64,000 nucleotides of DNA from Paracoccus stylophorae (lineage in GTDB: Bacteria > Pseudomonadota > Alphaproteobacteria > Rhodobacterales > Rhodobacteraceae), in the NCBI RefSeq assembly GCF_028553765.1, contig NZ_CP067134.1, forward strand, positions 2,275,001 through 2,339,000, read 5' to 3'. Each line of letters opens with the position of its first letter. The first letter of the stretch is position 1. Below, piece after piece: positions 47,217-55,538 of this stretch. A program made the translations under genes and the position numbers. Below the pieces are notes generated by a model. It was not told the DNA's origin and made no database searches. It saw only the letters and a list, made by a program, of their open reading frames with translations.

Positions 47217-49801
47217 ATGCCGCGGTCATCGACCTCAACGACGTCCGGCCGTTCTGGCCGCAGCCGGATCGCTACGATCTCGACCTGATCGTCCAGCGCC
47301 TGCGCGAGACCACGGAGCATTGGGTGCCACGGCTCTTCCCGCTTGGGCGCCGGTCGGGCGACGAATGGCGGCTGGCCAATATCCGGGGCGATGCGCCGCG
47401 CAAGATGGGCTCCTGCGTCATCACCTTGCGCGGGCCGCATGCCGGCGACTGGATCGACTTCGACGGCAATCAGGGCGGCGGCCCGATCAGCGCCATCGAG
47501 GAAGCGACCGGGCTCGACGGCCGCGCCTTGATCGCGGAAGCGGCGGACATCGCTGGCGTCGCGCCCGGCGCTCCGGAACGTCGCGCATCACCGGTGCCGC
47601 CGCCCCCCTTGAAGCGCGATCCTGCGCCCGAGGTCGCGCGACTGCTTGCGGGCGCGGTCCCGCTGGCGGGCAGCGTGGGCGAGACCTATCTGCGCGCACG
47701 CGGGCTGGCGGACCCCGCGTCGCCCGATCTGCTGTTCCACCCGGACCTGCCGGATTTCGACAGTCGGCGTGGCTGGCCCGGGCTGATCGCGCTGGCACGG
47801 CTTGCGAATGGTGATCGTGCGCCCGGCATCCATCGCACCTTCCTGCTCGACGATGGCAGCGCCAAAGCGCCCACCGGCAAGAAAATGCTGGGCTCGGTCG
47901 CCGAGGCCACGGTGCGGCTGTTTCCCATGCCGGAGGATGGCAGCCTTGGCGTCGCCGAAGGCATCGAGACCGCGCTCGCCGCACATGCCCTGTTCGGCAC
48001 GCCGGTCTGGGCCGCGCTATCGGCCGACGGTCTGGCCCGGTTCCGCTGGCCGGAGGGCACGACCCGCATCACCATCTATGCCGATGCCGGCGATGCCGGA
48101 CGACAGGCGGCCGCCACCCTGTCGGACCGGCTGAACCGCGCCGATATTCCGAACCAGATCGTGGTTCCGCTGCATGGCGACGATTTCAACGACGATCTCA
48201 TGCGCGGCGCGCGGGCCGAGGATTATGCGGCCATCGCAGCCGCCGCAGCAGCAGCCGAGGGCGCAGCCACAGCGACCACTCTCCCGGCCGAGAACGACAT
48301 CGCCGCGCTTGTCGCGGCCACTGCGGCACTGACCAATCCGCCCGAACTCGAAGCCCTGTCGACGCTCCTTGGCCGTCTCGCGCTGGCCCGGCTCGACCCG
48401 CTGCCCGAGCGCCAGATCCTCGCCCGGATCAAGACCGCCACCGGCATCGCCATGGCGATCCTCGAAAAGCAGATGGCGGAACTGCGCCGCCGGGTGAATG
48501 CCACCGGCGATCCCCATGCGCGGATCGTCAGGCCGGCATGGCTCAGTCGGTTGTGCCAGGACCTCTCCGGCACGCCCGAGCGCAACGAGGCCAATGTCAT
48601 CATCGCCCTGAACTCGGATGCGGTCTTCGCAGGAGTGCTGGGTTTCGACGACTTCGCCCAAGAGATCGTCGTGCGCCAGCCGTTGCCATGGGACGAGGCG
48701 AGCGCCACCTTTCCGCGCCCCTGGGAAGACGCCGACGACATCCGCACCGCCGAATGGCTGCAACTGCGCGGCCTCAACGTCGCCCCGACAGTCGTCAGCC
48801 GCGCCGTCGGCGCCGTCGCCCGCGAGTTGCGCCTCCATCCGGTCTGCGACTGGCTCGACACACTGAGATGGGACGGCACGCCCCGGATCGAGACCTGGAC
48901 CAGCGCCTATCTCGGCGCCGAGCCCACCGCGTTCCACCTTACCGTCGGCGCGCTCTGGCTGATCTCGGCCGTCGCCCGCATCTACCGGCCCGGCGTGAAA
49001 GCAGACCACATGCTGATCCTCGAAGGTCCGCAGGGCGCACGCAAATCCACCGCCATCAAGGTGCTCGCAGGCGAGGACTGGTTCACGGATGAGTTGCCCG
49101 AACTCGGGTCCAAGGATGCCGCCATCCACATGCAGGGCGTCTGGATCGTCGAGATCGCCGAACTCGACGCCATCGGCCGCGCCGAGGTGTCCCGCATCAA
49201 GGCTTTCCTGACCCGCACCACCGACCGCTTCCGCCCGCCCTACGGCCGCTACACCGTCGAGGTGCCGCGCCAATGCGTCTTCGCGGGCACGGTGAACCCC
49301 GACACCTATCTGCGCGACGAGACCGGCAACCGCCGCTTCTGGCCGCTGCGCTGCGGCGCCATCGACATCGCGGCGCTGGCCCGCGACCGGGACCAGCTCT
49401 GGGCCGAGGCAGTCCACCGCTTCCGCGAGGGCGCGATCTGGTGGATCGATGATCCGGCGATCCTCGCCGAAGCGACCGCCGCGCAGGAGGCGCGCTATCA
49501 GGCCGATGCCTGGGACGCCCGCATCGACCGCTGGTTGACCCACGAGACCCGCAGCGTCAATCGCGGCCATGCCGGATATGATGACTGGCAGGACGAGGAG
49601 TTCGAGCGTCTCGAGCCGATCCGCGACGTGTCGGTGGGCGAAATCCTCGAAGGCGCCCTCGGCATCGAACCCGCGAAATGGACCAAGGGCGACCAGATGC
49701 GCGTCGGCGCCTGGCTGAAGTCGCGGGATTGGGAGCGGTACCGCAGCGGCGCGGGCGCGACCCGCGAATGGCGTTACCGCAGGCCACAGCGCGGCGGCTG
49801 A
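47213..49801 (+). CDS. Phage primase-helicase: DUF7146/Toprim plus VirE (VapE) domain
   Basis: 862 residues with a GTG start overlapping the upstream stop. The N-terminal part is primase-like (GDEWRLANIRGDAPRKMGS, WIDFDGNQGGGPISAIEEAT) with a Toprim domain around 240-330 (LGVAEGIETALAAHAL, ITIYADAGDAGRQAA). The C-terminal part is the virulence-associated E helicase with P-loop ILEGPQGARKST near 600, then WIVEIAELDAIGRAEVSRIK. This replaces separate primase and helicase genes and should unwind and prime phage DNA. It is close to the likely replication origin at 51201-51470. Confidence 0.88.
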   Translation: MNAAVIDLNDVRPFWPQPDRYDLDLIVQRLRETTEHWVPRLFPLGRRSGDEWRLANIRGDAPRKMGSCVITLRGPHAGDWIDFDGNQGGGPISAIEEATGLDGRALIAEAADIAGVAPGAPERRASPVPPPPLKRDPAPEVARLLAGAVPLAGSVGETYLRARGLADPASPDLLFHPDLPDFDSRRGWPGLIALARLANGDRAPGIHRTFLLDDGSAKAPTGKKMLGSVAEATVRLFPMPEDGSLGVAEGIETALAAHALFGTPVWAALSADGLARFRWPEGTTRITIYADAGDAGRQAAATLSDRLNRADIPNQIVVPLHGDDFNDDLMRGARAEDYAAIAAAAAAAEGAATATTLPAENDIAALVAATAALTNPPELEALSTLLGRLALARLDPLPERQILARIKTATGIAMAILEKQMAELRRRVNATGDPHARIVRPAWLSRLCQDLSGTPERNEANVIIALNSDAVFAGVLGFDDFAQEIVVRQPLPWDEASATFPRPWEDADDIRTAEWLQLRGLNVAPTVVSRAVGAVARELRLHPVCDWLDTLRWDGTPRIETWTSAYLGAEPTAFHLTVGALWLISAVARIYRPGVKADHMLILEGPQGARKSTAIKVLAGEDWFTDELPELGSKDAAIHMQGVWIVEIAELDAIGRAEVSRIKAFLTRTTDRFRPPYGRYTVEVPRQCVFAGTVNPDTYLRDETGNRRFWPLRCGAIDIAALARDRDQLWAEAVHRFREGAIWWIDDPAILAEATAAQEARYQADAWDARIDRWLTHETRSVNRGHAGYDDWQDEEFERLEPIRDVSVGEILEGALGIEPAKWTKGDQMRVGAWLKSRDWERYRSGAGATREWRYRRPQRGG

Positions 49802-49936
49802 CGTCGCGACGGCCGTGTCGGGCGCTTTGTTAACGCCCTCTTGCCGCTGCGGGCGTTGCGCGCAGCGTTTCAGGAAAGTTGACTTGTGCACACCTGTGTG
49901 GAAAAGCTCGGAAACACGGGGAGAACAGGGCCAAAC

Positions 49937-50938
49937 ATGGATTTCGCTACGCGCAAGCCGCTCTACGAGCAGATAGAGCAGGAACGCGGCACCAAAATTA
50001 TTTCATATGTGACCGGCGACCGGCCGAACGCGGAGACGCAAATCGGGGCAGACTGCATCGACATTTTTGTGGACGTGCTGGACGCCATCGGACCGACCCA
50101 ACGCATCTCGCTTCTTCTGCACACCAACGGCGGCAACACCGCCGCCGCTTGGAGACTCGTTAACCTCATCAAAACCTTCTGCGACGAATTTGAAGTTCTG
50201 ATTCCATACAAAGCGATGAGCGCAGGCACGTTGATCTCGTTGGGAGCGCAGCGGATCGTGATGTCAAAGCAGGCGGCCCTTGGGCCGATTGACCCTAGCT
50301 TGGTGCATCCGCTTGGCCCGCAAGTGCCAAACGGAAACCAACTCGCGCGCCTGCCGGTTAGTGTTGAGGCGGTCCGAGGGTATATGGACGCGGCAACGCA
50401 GGACCTTGGCATAAAAGATGACAAGGTGCTTGGCAGTCTCCTCACCGATCTTTCCAACAAGGTGCACCCGCTGGTTTTGGGCGAGATTTTCAGGTCGAGG
50501 GCGCAAATCCGGTTCTTGGCGGAAAAGCTGCTCAACGGGCATGTGAAGGATGCAGAGAAGGTAAAGGCTATCGTGGATTTCTTGTGCGCAGACTCTGGAA
50601 GCCATGACTACACCATCAACCGCCGCGAGGCGGAAACACTTGGACTTCCGGTCGAAAAGCCCAGCGCAGATTTCTATGAAAAGCTGAAGACTCTTCACCG
50701 GAGCTATAGCGGGCAGATGCGCCTCTCTGAACCTTTCACACCGATGGCAGTTGTCGGGCCGGACCAAGCCGCCCAATACCAGTTGGTTCGCGGTGTTATC
50801 GAAAGCGTGGACAGCGGGTCATACGGCTTCGTGACCGAAGGGCTTATGAGCCGCGCCACGATCCAGTTGCCGCCCCCGAACCCGCCACAAGAGCAGATTC
50901 AGGAACAACGAACCTTTGAAGGATGGAAGGCGCTATGA
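49937..50938 (+). CDS. Clp-fold serine protease of the SDH/SppA-like group
   Basis: 333 residues from MDFATRKPLYEQIEQERGTK. The Clp/crotonase fold shows RISLLLHTNGGNTAAAWRLV (oxyanion loop), then PYKAMSAGTLISLGAQRIVM with the candidate nucleophile Ser, and KQAALGPIDPSL. This is the SDH-proteinase family (ClpP/SppA-like), normally membrane-associated, though no transmembrane helix is visible here. The region is richer in A/T than its neighbours and lies between replication genes, so it looks like inserted cargo. The role is unknown. Confidence 0.8.
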   Translation: MDFATRKPLYEQIEQERGTKIISYVTGDRPNAETQIGADCIDIFVDVLDAIGPTQRISLLLHTNGGNTAAAWRLVNLIKTFCDEFEVLIPYKAMSAGTLISLGAQRIVMSKQAALGPIDPSLVHPLGPQVPNGNQLARLPVSVEAVRGYMDAATQDLGIKDDKVLGSLLTDLSNKVHPLVLGEIFRSRAQIRFLAEKLLNGHVKDAEKVKAIVDFLCADSGSHDYTINRREAETLGLPVEKPSADFYEKLKTLHRSYSGQMRLSEPFTPMAVVGPDQAAQYQLVRGVIESVDSGSYGFVTEGLMSRATIQLPPPNPPQEQIQEQRTFEGWKAL

Positions 50939-51150
50939 TCACTTATCAAGAGACCACCGACGCCACTCACATCTATCGTGATACCACCGCTTTCAGCACG
51001 ATACGTATGGATCGCACGGCTGATACCGGCAACCTACTGCAAATCATGCGCGACTCGGTCATCATAATCGGTTCACCTGCGTGCCTTCGGTCAGAGGCGA
51101 AAATTCCCGAAAGCCCCGTTGGGAGTATTGAGGCCGTTTCTCGGCTCTAG
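50935..51150 (+). CDS. Small protein coupled to the Clp-fold protease
   Basis: 71 residues: MITYQETTDATHIYRDTTAF, STIRMDRTADTGNLLQIMRD and VIIIGSPACLRSEAKIP. Its ATG overlaps the protease stop. No domain recognised; given the coupling it may be a partner or inhibitor of the protease. The intrinsic terminator follows 11 bp later. Confidence 0.55.
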   Translation: MITYQETTDATHIYRDTTAFSTIRMDRTADTGNLLQIMRDSVIIIGSPACLRSEAKIPESPVGSIEAVSRL

Positions 51151-51160
51151 GTTATGAAAC

Positions 51161-51191
51161 AAGGGGGCATCCATTCGGGTGCCCCTTTTTG
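51161..51191 (+). terminator. Rho-independent terminator ending the protease pair
   Basis: A GGGGCA / TGCCCC stem with a short loop, flanked by A and T residues, and followed by TTTTT. It closes the transcript of the protease and its small partner and precedes the TGTCCCAC repeat array. Confidence 0.75.
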
Positions 51192-51200
51192 TTTGGCCGC

Positions 51201-51470
51201 TGTCCCACTTCGCGGCGTGTCCCACTTCAAGCCCAAGGTAGGACAGAGAAAGCCTTTCAAAATCAATCCCGTCCCACCTGTCCCACTTGGGTCGCCAACT
51301 TCTTTCTTTCCCATATGGAGCGCATATGTCCCGGTCGACCTCATTCTTCCTCATGCGACGTAGGGAAAAGGTGGGACAAGTGGGACAGGTGGGATACGCC
51401 TTGTTTTGAAAGGAAAATTTGGCGTCCCACTTTGATCGGCAAGTGGGGCAACCCGAGACCAGGTGGGACA
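51201..51470. repeat. Array of TGTCCCAC / GTGGGACA repeats (possible origin or control region)
   Basis: Near-identical 8-mers lie in 270 bp. TGTCCCAC or CGTCCCAC start at 51201, 51218, 51270, 51279 and 51423. GTGGGACA or one-base variants start at 51371, 51380, 51389, 51443 and 51463. Most of the left half points one way and most of the right half the other. No gene is convincing here. It follows the replication genes, so an iteron-like phage origin or regulator-binding array is plausible. Confidence 0.75.
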
Positions 51471-51567
51471 GAAGCATCGTCAGGCGCATTTTTCTTGAAT
51501 GGGCGCGCAGGGCATGATTCTCTGCCCATGACCAAAGCCGAAGGCCCACGATCCGTGAGCCTTCACC

Positions 51568-52089
51568 ATGAACCAGACGATCCCCATGCCGGACCGGCGT
51601 CCCGAACAGGGGCGCGTTCCCGTGTCTTGCATCCTCGCCCTCGATCTCGGCACCACGACCGGCTGGGCGATCCGCGCCTACGACGGTCTGATTACCAGCG
51701 GCACCGTGTCCTTCCGCCCCGGCCGCTACGACGGCGGTGGCATGCGATACCTGCGCTTCACCAACTGGCTGACCGAAATCGACCGGCTGTCCGGCCCCAT
51801 CGCGGCAATCTGGTTCGAGGAAGTGCGTCGCCATGTCGGGACCGACGCGGCCCATGTCTACGGCGGGTTGATGGCCACGCTGACCGCGTGGGCCGAGCTG
51901 CGGGGTGTCCCTTACGAGGGCGTCCCGGTCGGCACCATTAAGCGGCACGCCACCGGCAAGGGTAATGCGCCGAAGGAGGCGATGATCGCTGCTGCCCGCG
52001 CCCGCGGGTTCTCGCCCGCCGACGACAACGAGGCCGATGCTATCGCCATCCTCCACTGGGCGATCGAGACCGGCGGAGGCATGGCATGA
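51568..52089 (+). CDS. RuvC-like nuclease (phage Holliday junction resolvase type)
   Basis: 173 residues. The RNase H fold catalytic residues are visible: first Asp in ILALDLGTTTGWAI, the Glu in IWFEEVRRHVG, and the final Asp pair in DDNEADAIAILHWA. A VPVGTIKRHATGKGNAPKEA segment follows the fold as in phage RuvC relatives. It would cut branched DNA during replication, recombination or packaging. Its stop overlaps the next start. Confidence 0.87.
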   Translation: MNQTIPMPDRRPEQGRVPVSCILALDLGTTTGWAIRAYDGLITSGTVSFRPGRYDGGGMRYLRFTNWLTEIDRLSGPIAAIWFEEVRRHVGTDAAHVYGGLMATLTAWAELRGVPYEGVPVGTIKRHATGKGNAPKEAMIAAARARGFSPADDNEADAIAILHWAIETGGGMA

Positions 52090-52286
52090 GATGGCATCCC
52101 CGAGGTTATGGCGGCGCCCGTCGCGATCCCGAGCGGGTCAAGCAGGACGGATGGCGGGAACAGGGACTTCTCGCAGTTTCTCTCGAAGATCCGCGCCTGA
52201 CCTGGCCCGAGCGCGAACTGGTGCGCCAGCTTGGCAACAGACTCTATGGCCAACGCGCCGAAAGCCGAGAGGCCGCCAATGGCTGA
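52086..52286 (+). CDS. Small phage protein, unknown
   Basis: 66 residues: MRWHPRGYGGARRDPERVKQ, then DGWREQGLLAVSLEDPRLTW and a helix PERELVRQLGNRLYGQRAES. Overlaps both neighbours by a few bases. Probably a DNA-binding accessory, but no family recognised. Confidence 0.65.
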   Translation: MRWHPRGYGGARRDPERVKQDGWREQGLLAVSLEDPRLTWPERELVRQLGNRLYGQRAESREAANG

Positions 52287-52701
52287 CTGGACCCCCATCA
52301 CTGTCGAGGATCGGCTCGAAAGCGCCGCCGACGTCTTCCGGTCGCTGCCCGAGGCGAGGCCGCAGGGCTACTTCAGCGCATGGCCCGAGTATTTCCACAG
52401 CTTCGGCGACAAGGTCGGTCAACAGCCGACGATGCGTCGTCCGAGGCCCGGCCCGCGTCAGATCACCGAAGCCGAGGAGGCCCTGCTCTGGTTGCGCTGG
52501 CTGGAACCCGGCGACGCCCGGCTGCTCTGGCTGCGGGCGAACCGCAAGCCGTGGAAGCCGATCTGCTGGGAACTGGGCATCAGCCGCGCCACCGCCAACC
52601 GGCGCTGGCAGTATGGCATCGCCGTCATCACCTGGCGGCTCAACGGCAGGCGGGTACCGGGAAAACGCTCGATGGGGTTCGTGGTGGCGAAGGCGGGGTG
52701 A
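52279..52701 (+). CDS. DUF6362 family HTH protein
   Basis: 140 residues; start MADWTPITVEDRLESAADVF. The pattern RQITEAEEALLWLRWLEPGD, ARLLWLRANRKPWKPICWEL, and GISRATANRRWQYGIAVITW is a helix-turn-helix with the DUF6362 layout. It ends the plus-strand early run. It may be a late-gene regulator, as such proteins often precede packaging genes. Confidence 0.8.
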   Translation: MADWTPITVEDRLESAADVFRSLPEARPQGYFSAWPEYFHSFGDKVGQQPTMRRPRPGPRQITEAEEALLWLRWLEPGDARLLWLRANRKPWKPICWELGISRATANRRWQYGIAVITWRLNGRRVPGKRSMGFVVAKAG

Positions 52702-52709
52702 TCTGCGTC

Positions 52710-53123
52710 TCAGGCTGCGAACGGGTTCAGAACCTCGACCCCGATCCCGGCGACATCCGCCTCGTTCCGCGTCACCAGCGTCAGGCCGTTCGCCTTGGCC
52801 GTCGCCGCCAATAGCGCGTCAATGACCGGCACCGGCCGGATCGCATTCATCCGCCCCCATTCCTCGGCCACCGCAGCATCGACGGGCAGCACCCTGTCGG
52901 CAAAGCCCGCAACCACCTCGCCGAGCCATGCTTCCAGCGCCGCAGCCTTCTGCGGGTCGCGCCTGCGGGCCAGTTCCACGCCCTTGCGGATTTCGCCCAG
53001 CACCAGCGCGCTGAGCCAGAGATCGTCCTCGGCCACCTCGGCCCACCAGGCGGCGACACCCGGGTCGCAGCGGTTGCCCTTGCGGATTTCGGAGATGACA
53101 TTGGTGTCGATCAGGAAGCTCAC
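52710..53123 (-). CDS. vapC: VapC-type PIN-domain toxin
   Basis: 137 residues. PIN nuclease residues are visible: MSFLIDTNVISEIRKG (first Asp), LVLGEIRKGVELARRRD (Glu), VIDALLAATAKANGLTLVTR (Asp) and NEADVAG. The toxin should cleave RNA (often initiator tRNA) until neutralised by the upstream antitoxin, whose stop overlaps its start. Such modules stabilise mobile DNA. Confidence 0.93.
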   Translation of the reverse strand: MSFLIDTNVISEIRKGNRCDPGVAAWWAEVAEDDLWLSALVLGEIRKGVELARRRDPQKAAALEAWLGEVVAGFADRVLPVDAAVAEEWGRMNAIRPVPVIDALLAATAKANGLTLVTRNEADVAGIGVEVLNPFAA

Positions 53124-53404
53124 AGGACGGTCTCGCGCCCGAAATCGCGCGGACGGTCAATCTCGATGCCCTCGAGCGGCGCCGCCGCCAGCAGCGCTTT
53201 CAACCCGCCCGCGCGCGCGGATGCGATCTTCTCGCGCAGCAGCGCGCGGGTTTCGGCCTCCCGTGCCGGATCGCCGAGTGCCGTGGCAACGTCGCGCACC
53301 AGACCGGCATCTTCCTTGCGGACCTGTACCTCGACGCGCACGAAACCCTGCCGCTGGCGGCGCTTGCGCCACTGGGTGACGGGGGATGGATCGGTGCTGG
53401 CCAT
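53120..53404 (-). CDS. VapB-type antitoxin
   Basis: 94 residues from MASTDPSPVTQWRKRRQRQG, preceded by GGAGGGCATC. The beginning WRKRRQRQGFVRVEVQVRKE suggests a ribbon-helix-helix-like DNA-binding domain. The C-terminal IDRPRDFGRETVL is a typical toxin-binding tail. A start four codons upstream (53416) is possible. The inverted repeat 53415-53438 overlaps that upstream start and would allow autorepression. Confidence 0.88.
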   Translation of the reverse strand: MASTDPSPVTQWRKRRQRQGFVRVEVQVRKEDAGLVRDVATALGDPAREAETRALLREKIASARAGGLKALLAAAPLEGIEIDRPRDFGRETVL

Positions 53405-53414
53405 GATGCCCTCC

Positions 53415-53438
53415 ATTTCCGGAAACCATACCGGAAAT
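53415..53438. promoter_or_regulatory. Inverted repeat operator of the vapBC pair
   Basis: ATTTCCGG and CCGGAAAT, 8-bp half-sites 8 bases apart, lie just upstream of the antitoxin start. This spacing suits a dimeric VapB repressor. Other copies were not seen in the window. Confidence 0.6.
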
Positions 53439-53899
53439 GTGGTGGGGCGGCAACGGCGTTCAAGATCGGACTGTCAAGCCCTGACGCGCCGATGAGACAA
53501 TTTCCGGTGAGACACCGCAAGGCGAGACGGATTCGCTCAGCGAGGCTATGAATTCGATATACTCGGGAGAGGAGCGCGCAGGCACTGGCCGCGTCGCTGG
53601 CTTCCGGGGTCCAGCGAGGGGACCAGTCGGGCTCCGAACTGCCAAGCCTTTGATATCTTGGTTCCTTCCTGGGCGTTTTCGTATGCTGGCGGGCGAAGCG
53701 CGCGACATCGCCAGCGACAGGGCCGGATTTTTGGGAAGCCACCCGGAAGCCGGACCCGCTCATGCCCCGCTCAAACACCAATGAACGCTGGCCTTCCGAC
53801 CGGACACCGCTGGTGGCCGCTGGACCCCGTGTGGAGTCCAGCGCGGCATCGGAGTCCGGAAGCCACCGGCATCCACCCGACCGAGGAATCTTGCCCACC
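53439..53899. other. Non-coding region before the methyltransferase gene
   Basis: 461 bp. Short open frames on both strands lack ribosome-binding sites and normal codon use. The first half (53540-53690) is lower in GC. The region contains inverted GCTGGAC/GTCCAGC segments near 53818-53851. A phage promoter or leader RNA is possible; I see no clear match. Confidence 0.4.
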
Positions 53900-55276
53900 A
53901 TGACGCTGAGCTTCGCCCCGGACGCGATCGAGACGTGGCCGCTGTCGCGCCTCCAGCCCTACGCGAAGAACGCGAAGGCGCATGGCGCGGACCAGGTCGC
54001 GAAGATCGCCGCCAGCATGGCAGAGTTCGGCTGGACCGTGCCGTGCCTCGTCGCCGAGGACGGAGAGCTGATCGCGGGCCACGGGCGCGTGCTGGCCGCG
54101 ACGCAGCTGGGGCTGACCGAAGCGCCGGTCATCGTGCTCGGGCACCTGACCGAGGCGCAGCGCCGGGCCTACCGGATCGCGGACAACAAGCTGACCGAAC
54201 TCGGCACCTGGGACGAGGCGCTGCTGTCGGCCGAACTGAACGACCTGCTGGCCGCGGATTTCGACCTGTCGCTGGTCGGGTTCTCGGACGGCGAACTCGA
54301 CAAGCTGCTGGCCTACGTTGCGGAAGACGACGGTGAAGAAGGTGGCGCCGGGGGCTCCGTGCCGCCGGTGACCATCCCCGAGCCGCCGCGCAACCCGGCC
54401 TCGCGCAAGGGCGATCTGTGGATCCTCGGCGACCATCGCCTGCTGTGCGGCGACAGCACCAGCGCTGCCGATGTGCGCCGCCTGATGAATGGCGAGCGGG
54501 CGATCCTGTTCGCCACCGACCCGCCGTATCTGGTGGATTACGATGGCTCGAACCATCCGACCCGCAACAAGGACTGGTCTGCGTCCTACGGCACGACCTG
54601 GGATGACTCTTCGCAGGGGGCCGAGCTCTACGACGGCTTCATCGCCGCTGCCGTTGCCGAGGCGATCACCGAGGATGCGGCCTGGTACTGCTGGCACGCC
54701 TCTCGCCGCCAGGCGATGCTTGAGGCTTGCTGGGAGAAGGCCGGCGCCTTCGTGCATCAGCAAATCATCTGGGTGAAGGACCGCGGCGTCCTGACCCGCT
54801 CCCACTATCTCTGGAAGCACGAGCCCTGCTTCATGGGCTGGCGGCGTCCGAACCGCCCGCCGAAGGTCGCCGAGCAGACGCTGCCCTCGACCTGGGAGAT
54901 GCCGTCCTTCGCCAAGGACGAGCGTCCCGATCATCCGACGCCGAAACCGCTCGACGCCTTCGGCATTCCGATGCGCCAGCATGTGGCGCGAGGCGGGCTC
55001 TGCTACGAGCCGTTCTCGGGCTCCGGCTCGCAGATCATGGCGGGCGAGGCCAACGGCCGCCGCGTCTACGCGATGGAAATCAGCCCGGCCTATGTCGACG
55101 TTGCCGTCGAACGCTGGCAGGCCGACACCGGCCGCGAAGCGATCCTCGACGGCGACGGTCGGACCTTCGCGCAGGTGAGGACCGAGCGGCTGAGTGACGG
55201 TGCCGAGGCCCCGGCCGATCTCCCGGCAACGGACACCGCCCCCGAACACGCGCGAAAGCGCAAGACCGCGGTATGA
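53900..55276 (+). CDS. ParB-like nuclease domain fused to DNA methyltransferase
   Basis: 458 residues; I start at MTLSFAPDAIETWPLSRLQP because the frame open upstream of it looks non-coding. Residues about 10-125 are ParB/Srx-like (PYAKNAKAHGADQVAKIAAS, LIAGHGRVLAATQLG). Residues about 180-425 are an amino-methyltransferase with DPPYLVDYDG near 207 and FSGSGSQIMAGEANG near 372. This order (catalytic before AdoMet motif) is the beta class. Phage proteins of this layout protect their DNA from host restriction. No restriction enzyme is next to it. It may be expressed with the gene overlapping its stop (55273). Confidence 0.9.
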   Translation: MTLSFAPDAIETWPLSRLQPYAKNAKAHGADQVAKIAASMAEFGWTVPCLVAEDGELIAGHGRVLAATQLGLTEAPVIVLGHLTEAQRRAYRIADNKLTELGTWDEALLSAELNDLLAADFDLSLVGFSDGELDKLLAYVAEDDGEEGGAGGSVPPVTIPEPPRNPASRKGDLWILGDHRLLCGDSTSAADVRRLMNGERAILFATDPPYLVDYDGSNHPTRNKDWSASYGTTWDDSSQGAELYDGFIAAAVAEAITEDAAWYCWHASRRQAMLEACWEKAGAFVHQQIIWVKDRGVLTRSHYLWKHEPCFMGWRRPNRPPKVAEQTLPSTWEMPSFAKDERPDHPTPKPLDAFGIPMRQHVARGGLCYEPFSGSGSQIMAGEANGRRVYAMEISPAYVDVAVERWQADTGREAILDGDGRTFAQVRTERLSDGAEAPADLPATDTAPEHARKRKTAV

Positions 55277-55428
55277 AGCAATCCCGCCTCATGTCGCTGG
55301 CCGAGTCCATCGCCAACGTGATCGTCGGCTACGGCGTGGCCGTCGTCACGCAGATCCTGATCTTCCCGATCTTCGGACTGCACACGACGCTGGCGCAGAA
55401 CCTGACGATGGGCGCGGTGTTCACCGTG
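55273..55428 (+). pseudogene. DUF7220 family membrane protein, 5' part (interrupted by RIT element)
   Basis: Starts MKQSRLMSLAESIANVIVGY and continues GVAVVTQILIFPIFGL and TLAQNLTMGAVFTV, the small two-helix membrane protein DUF7220 found in phages and islands. At 55429 the frame runs into the RIT element. The rest of the gene resumes at 58883 on the other side. Removing the element and one ACCGTG copy restores a continuous frame of about 87 residues. Confidence 0.85.
55423..55428 (+). repeat. Left target-site copy (ACCGTG) of the RIT element
   Basis: ACCGTG precedes the element's TTATGC end and is repeated directly after its right end (58883-58888), the pattern of a 6-bp target-site duplication. 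On the right, the first two bases (AC) are also the last two of the 30-bp inverted repeat, so the duplication could be slightly shorter. Confidence 0.65.
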
Positions 55429-55538
55429 TTATGCCGAGCTCGGCATAAGATGGTTTATGCTGAGCGCAGGATTATGCGGAGTCCGCGGCGCCGATACCCG
55501 ACGCCACGGTGTTTTTCGGCGGAGTTCACTCCGCATAA
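55429..55538. repeat. Left end of RIT element with multiple TTATGCnGAG motifs
   Basis: TTATGCCGAG at 55429, its reverse complement at 55439-55448, TTATGCTGAG at 55455, TTATGCGGAG at 55472 and inverted CTCCGCATAA at 55529. Matching motifs occur at the right end. These are candidates for recombinase-binding sites. Confidence 0.75.

Noticed and set aside
48017..49891. 624-codon minus-strand open frame
   Set aside because: Antisense to the primase-helicase gene.
51201..51470. CRISPR array
   Set aside because: Repeats are 8-mers in both directions with irregular spacing and no cas genes; not CRISPR-like.
53460..53901. Short open frames upstream of the methyltransferase on both strands
   Set aside because: No ribosome-binding site and no similarity; the plus-strand one is an upstream extension of the methyltransferase frame.
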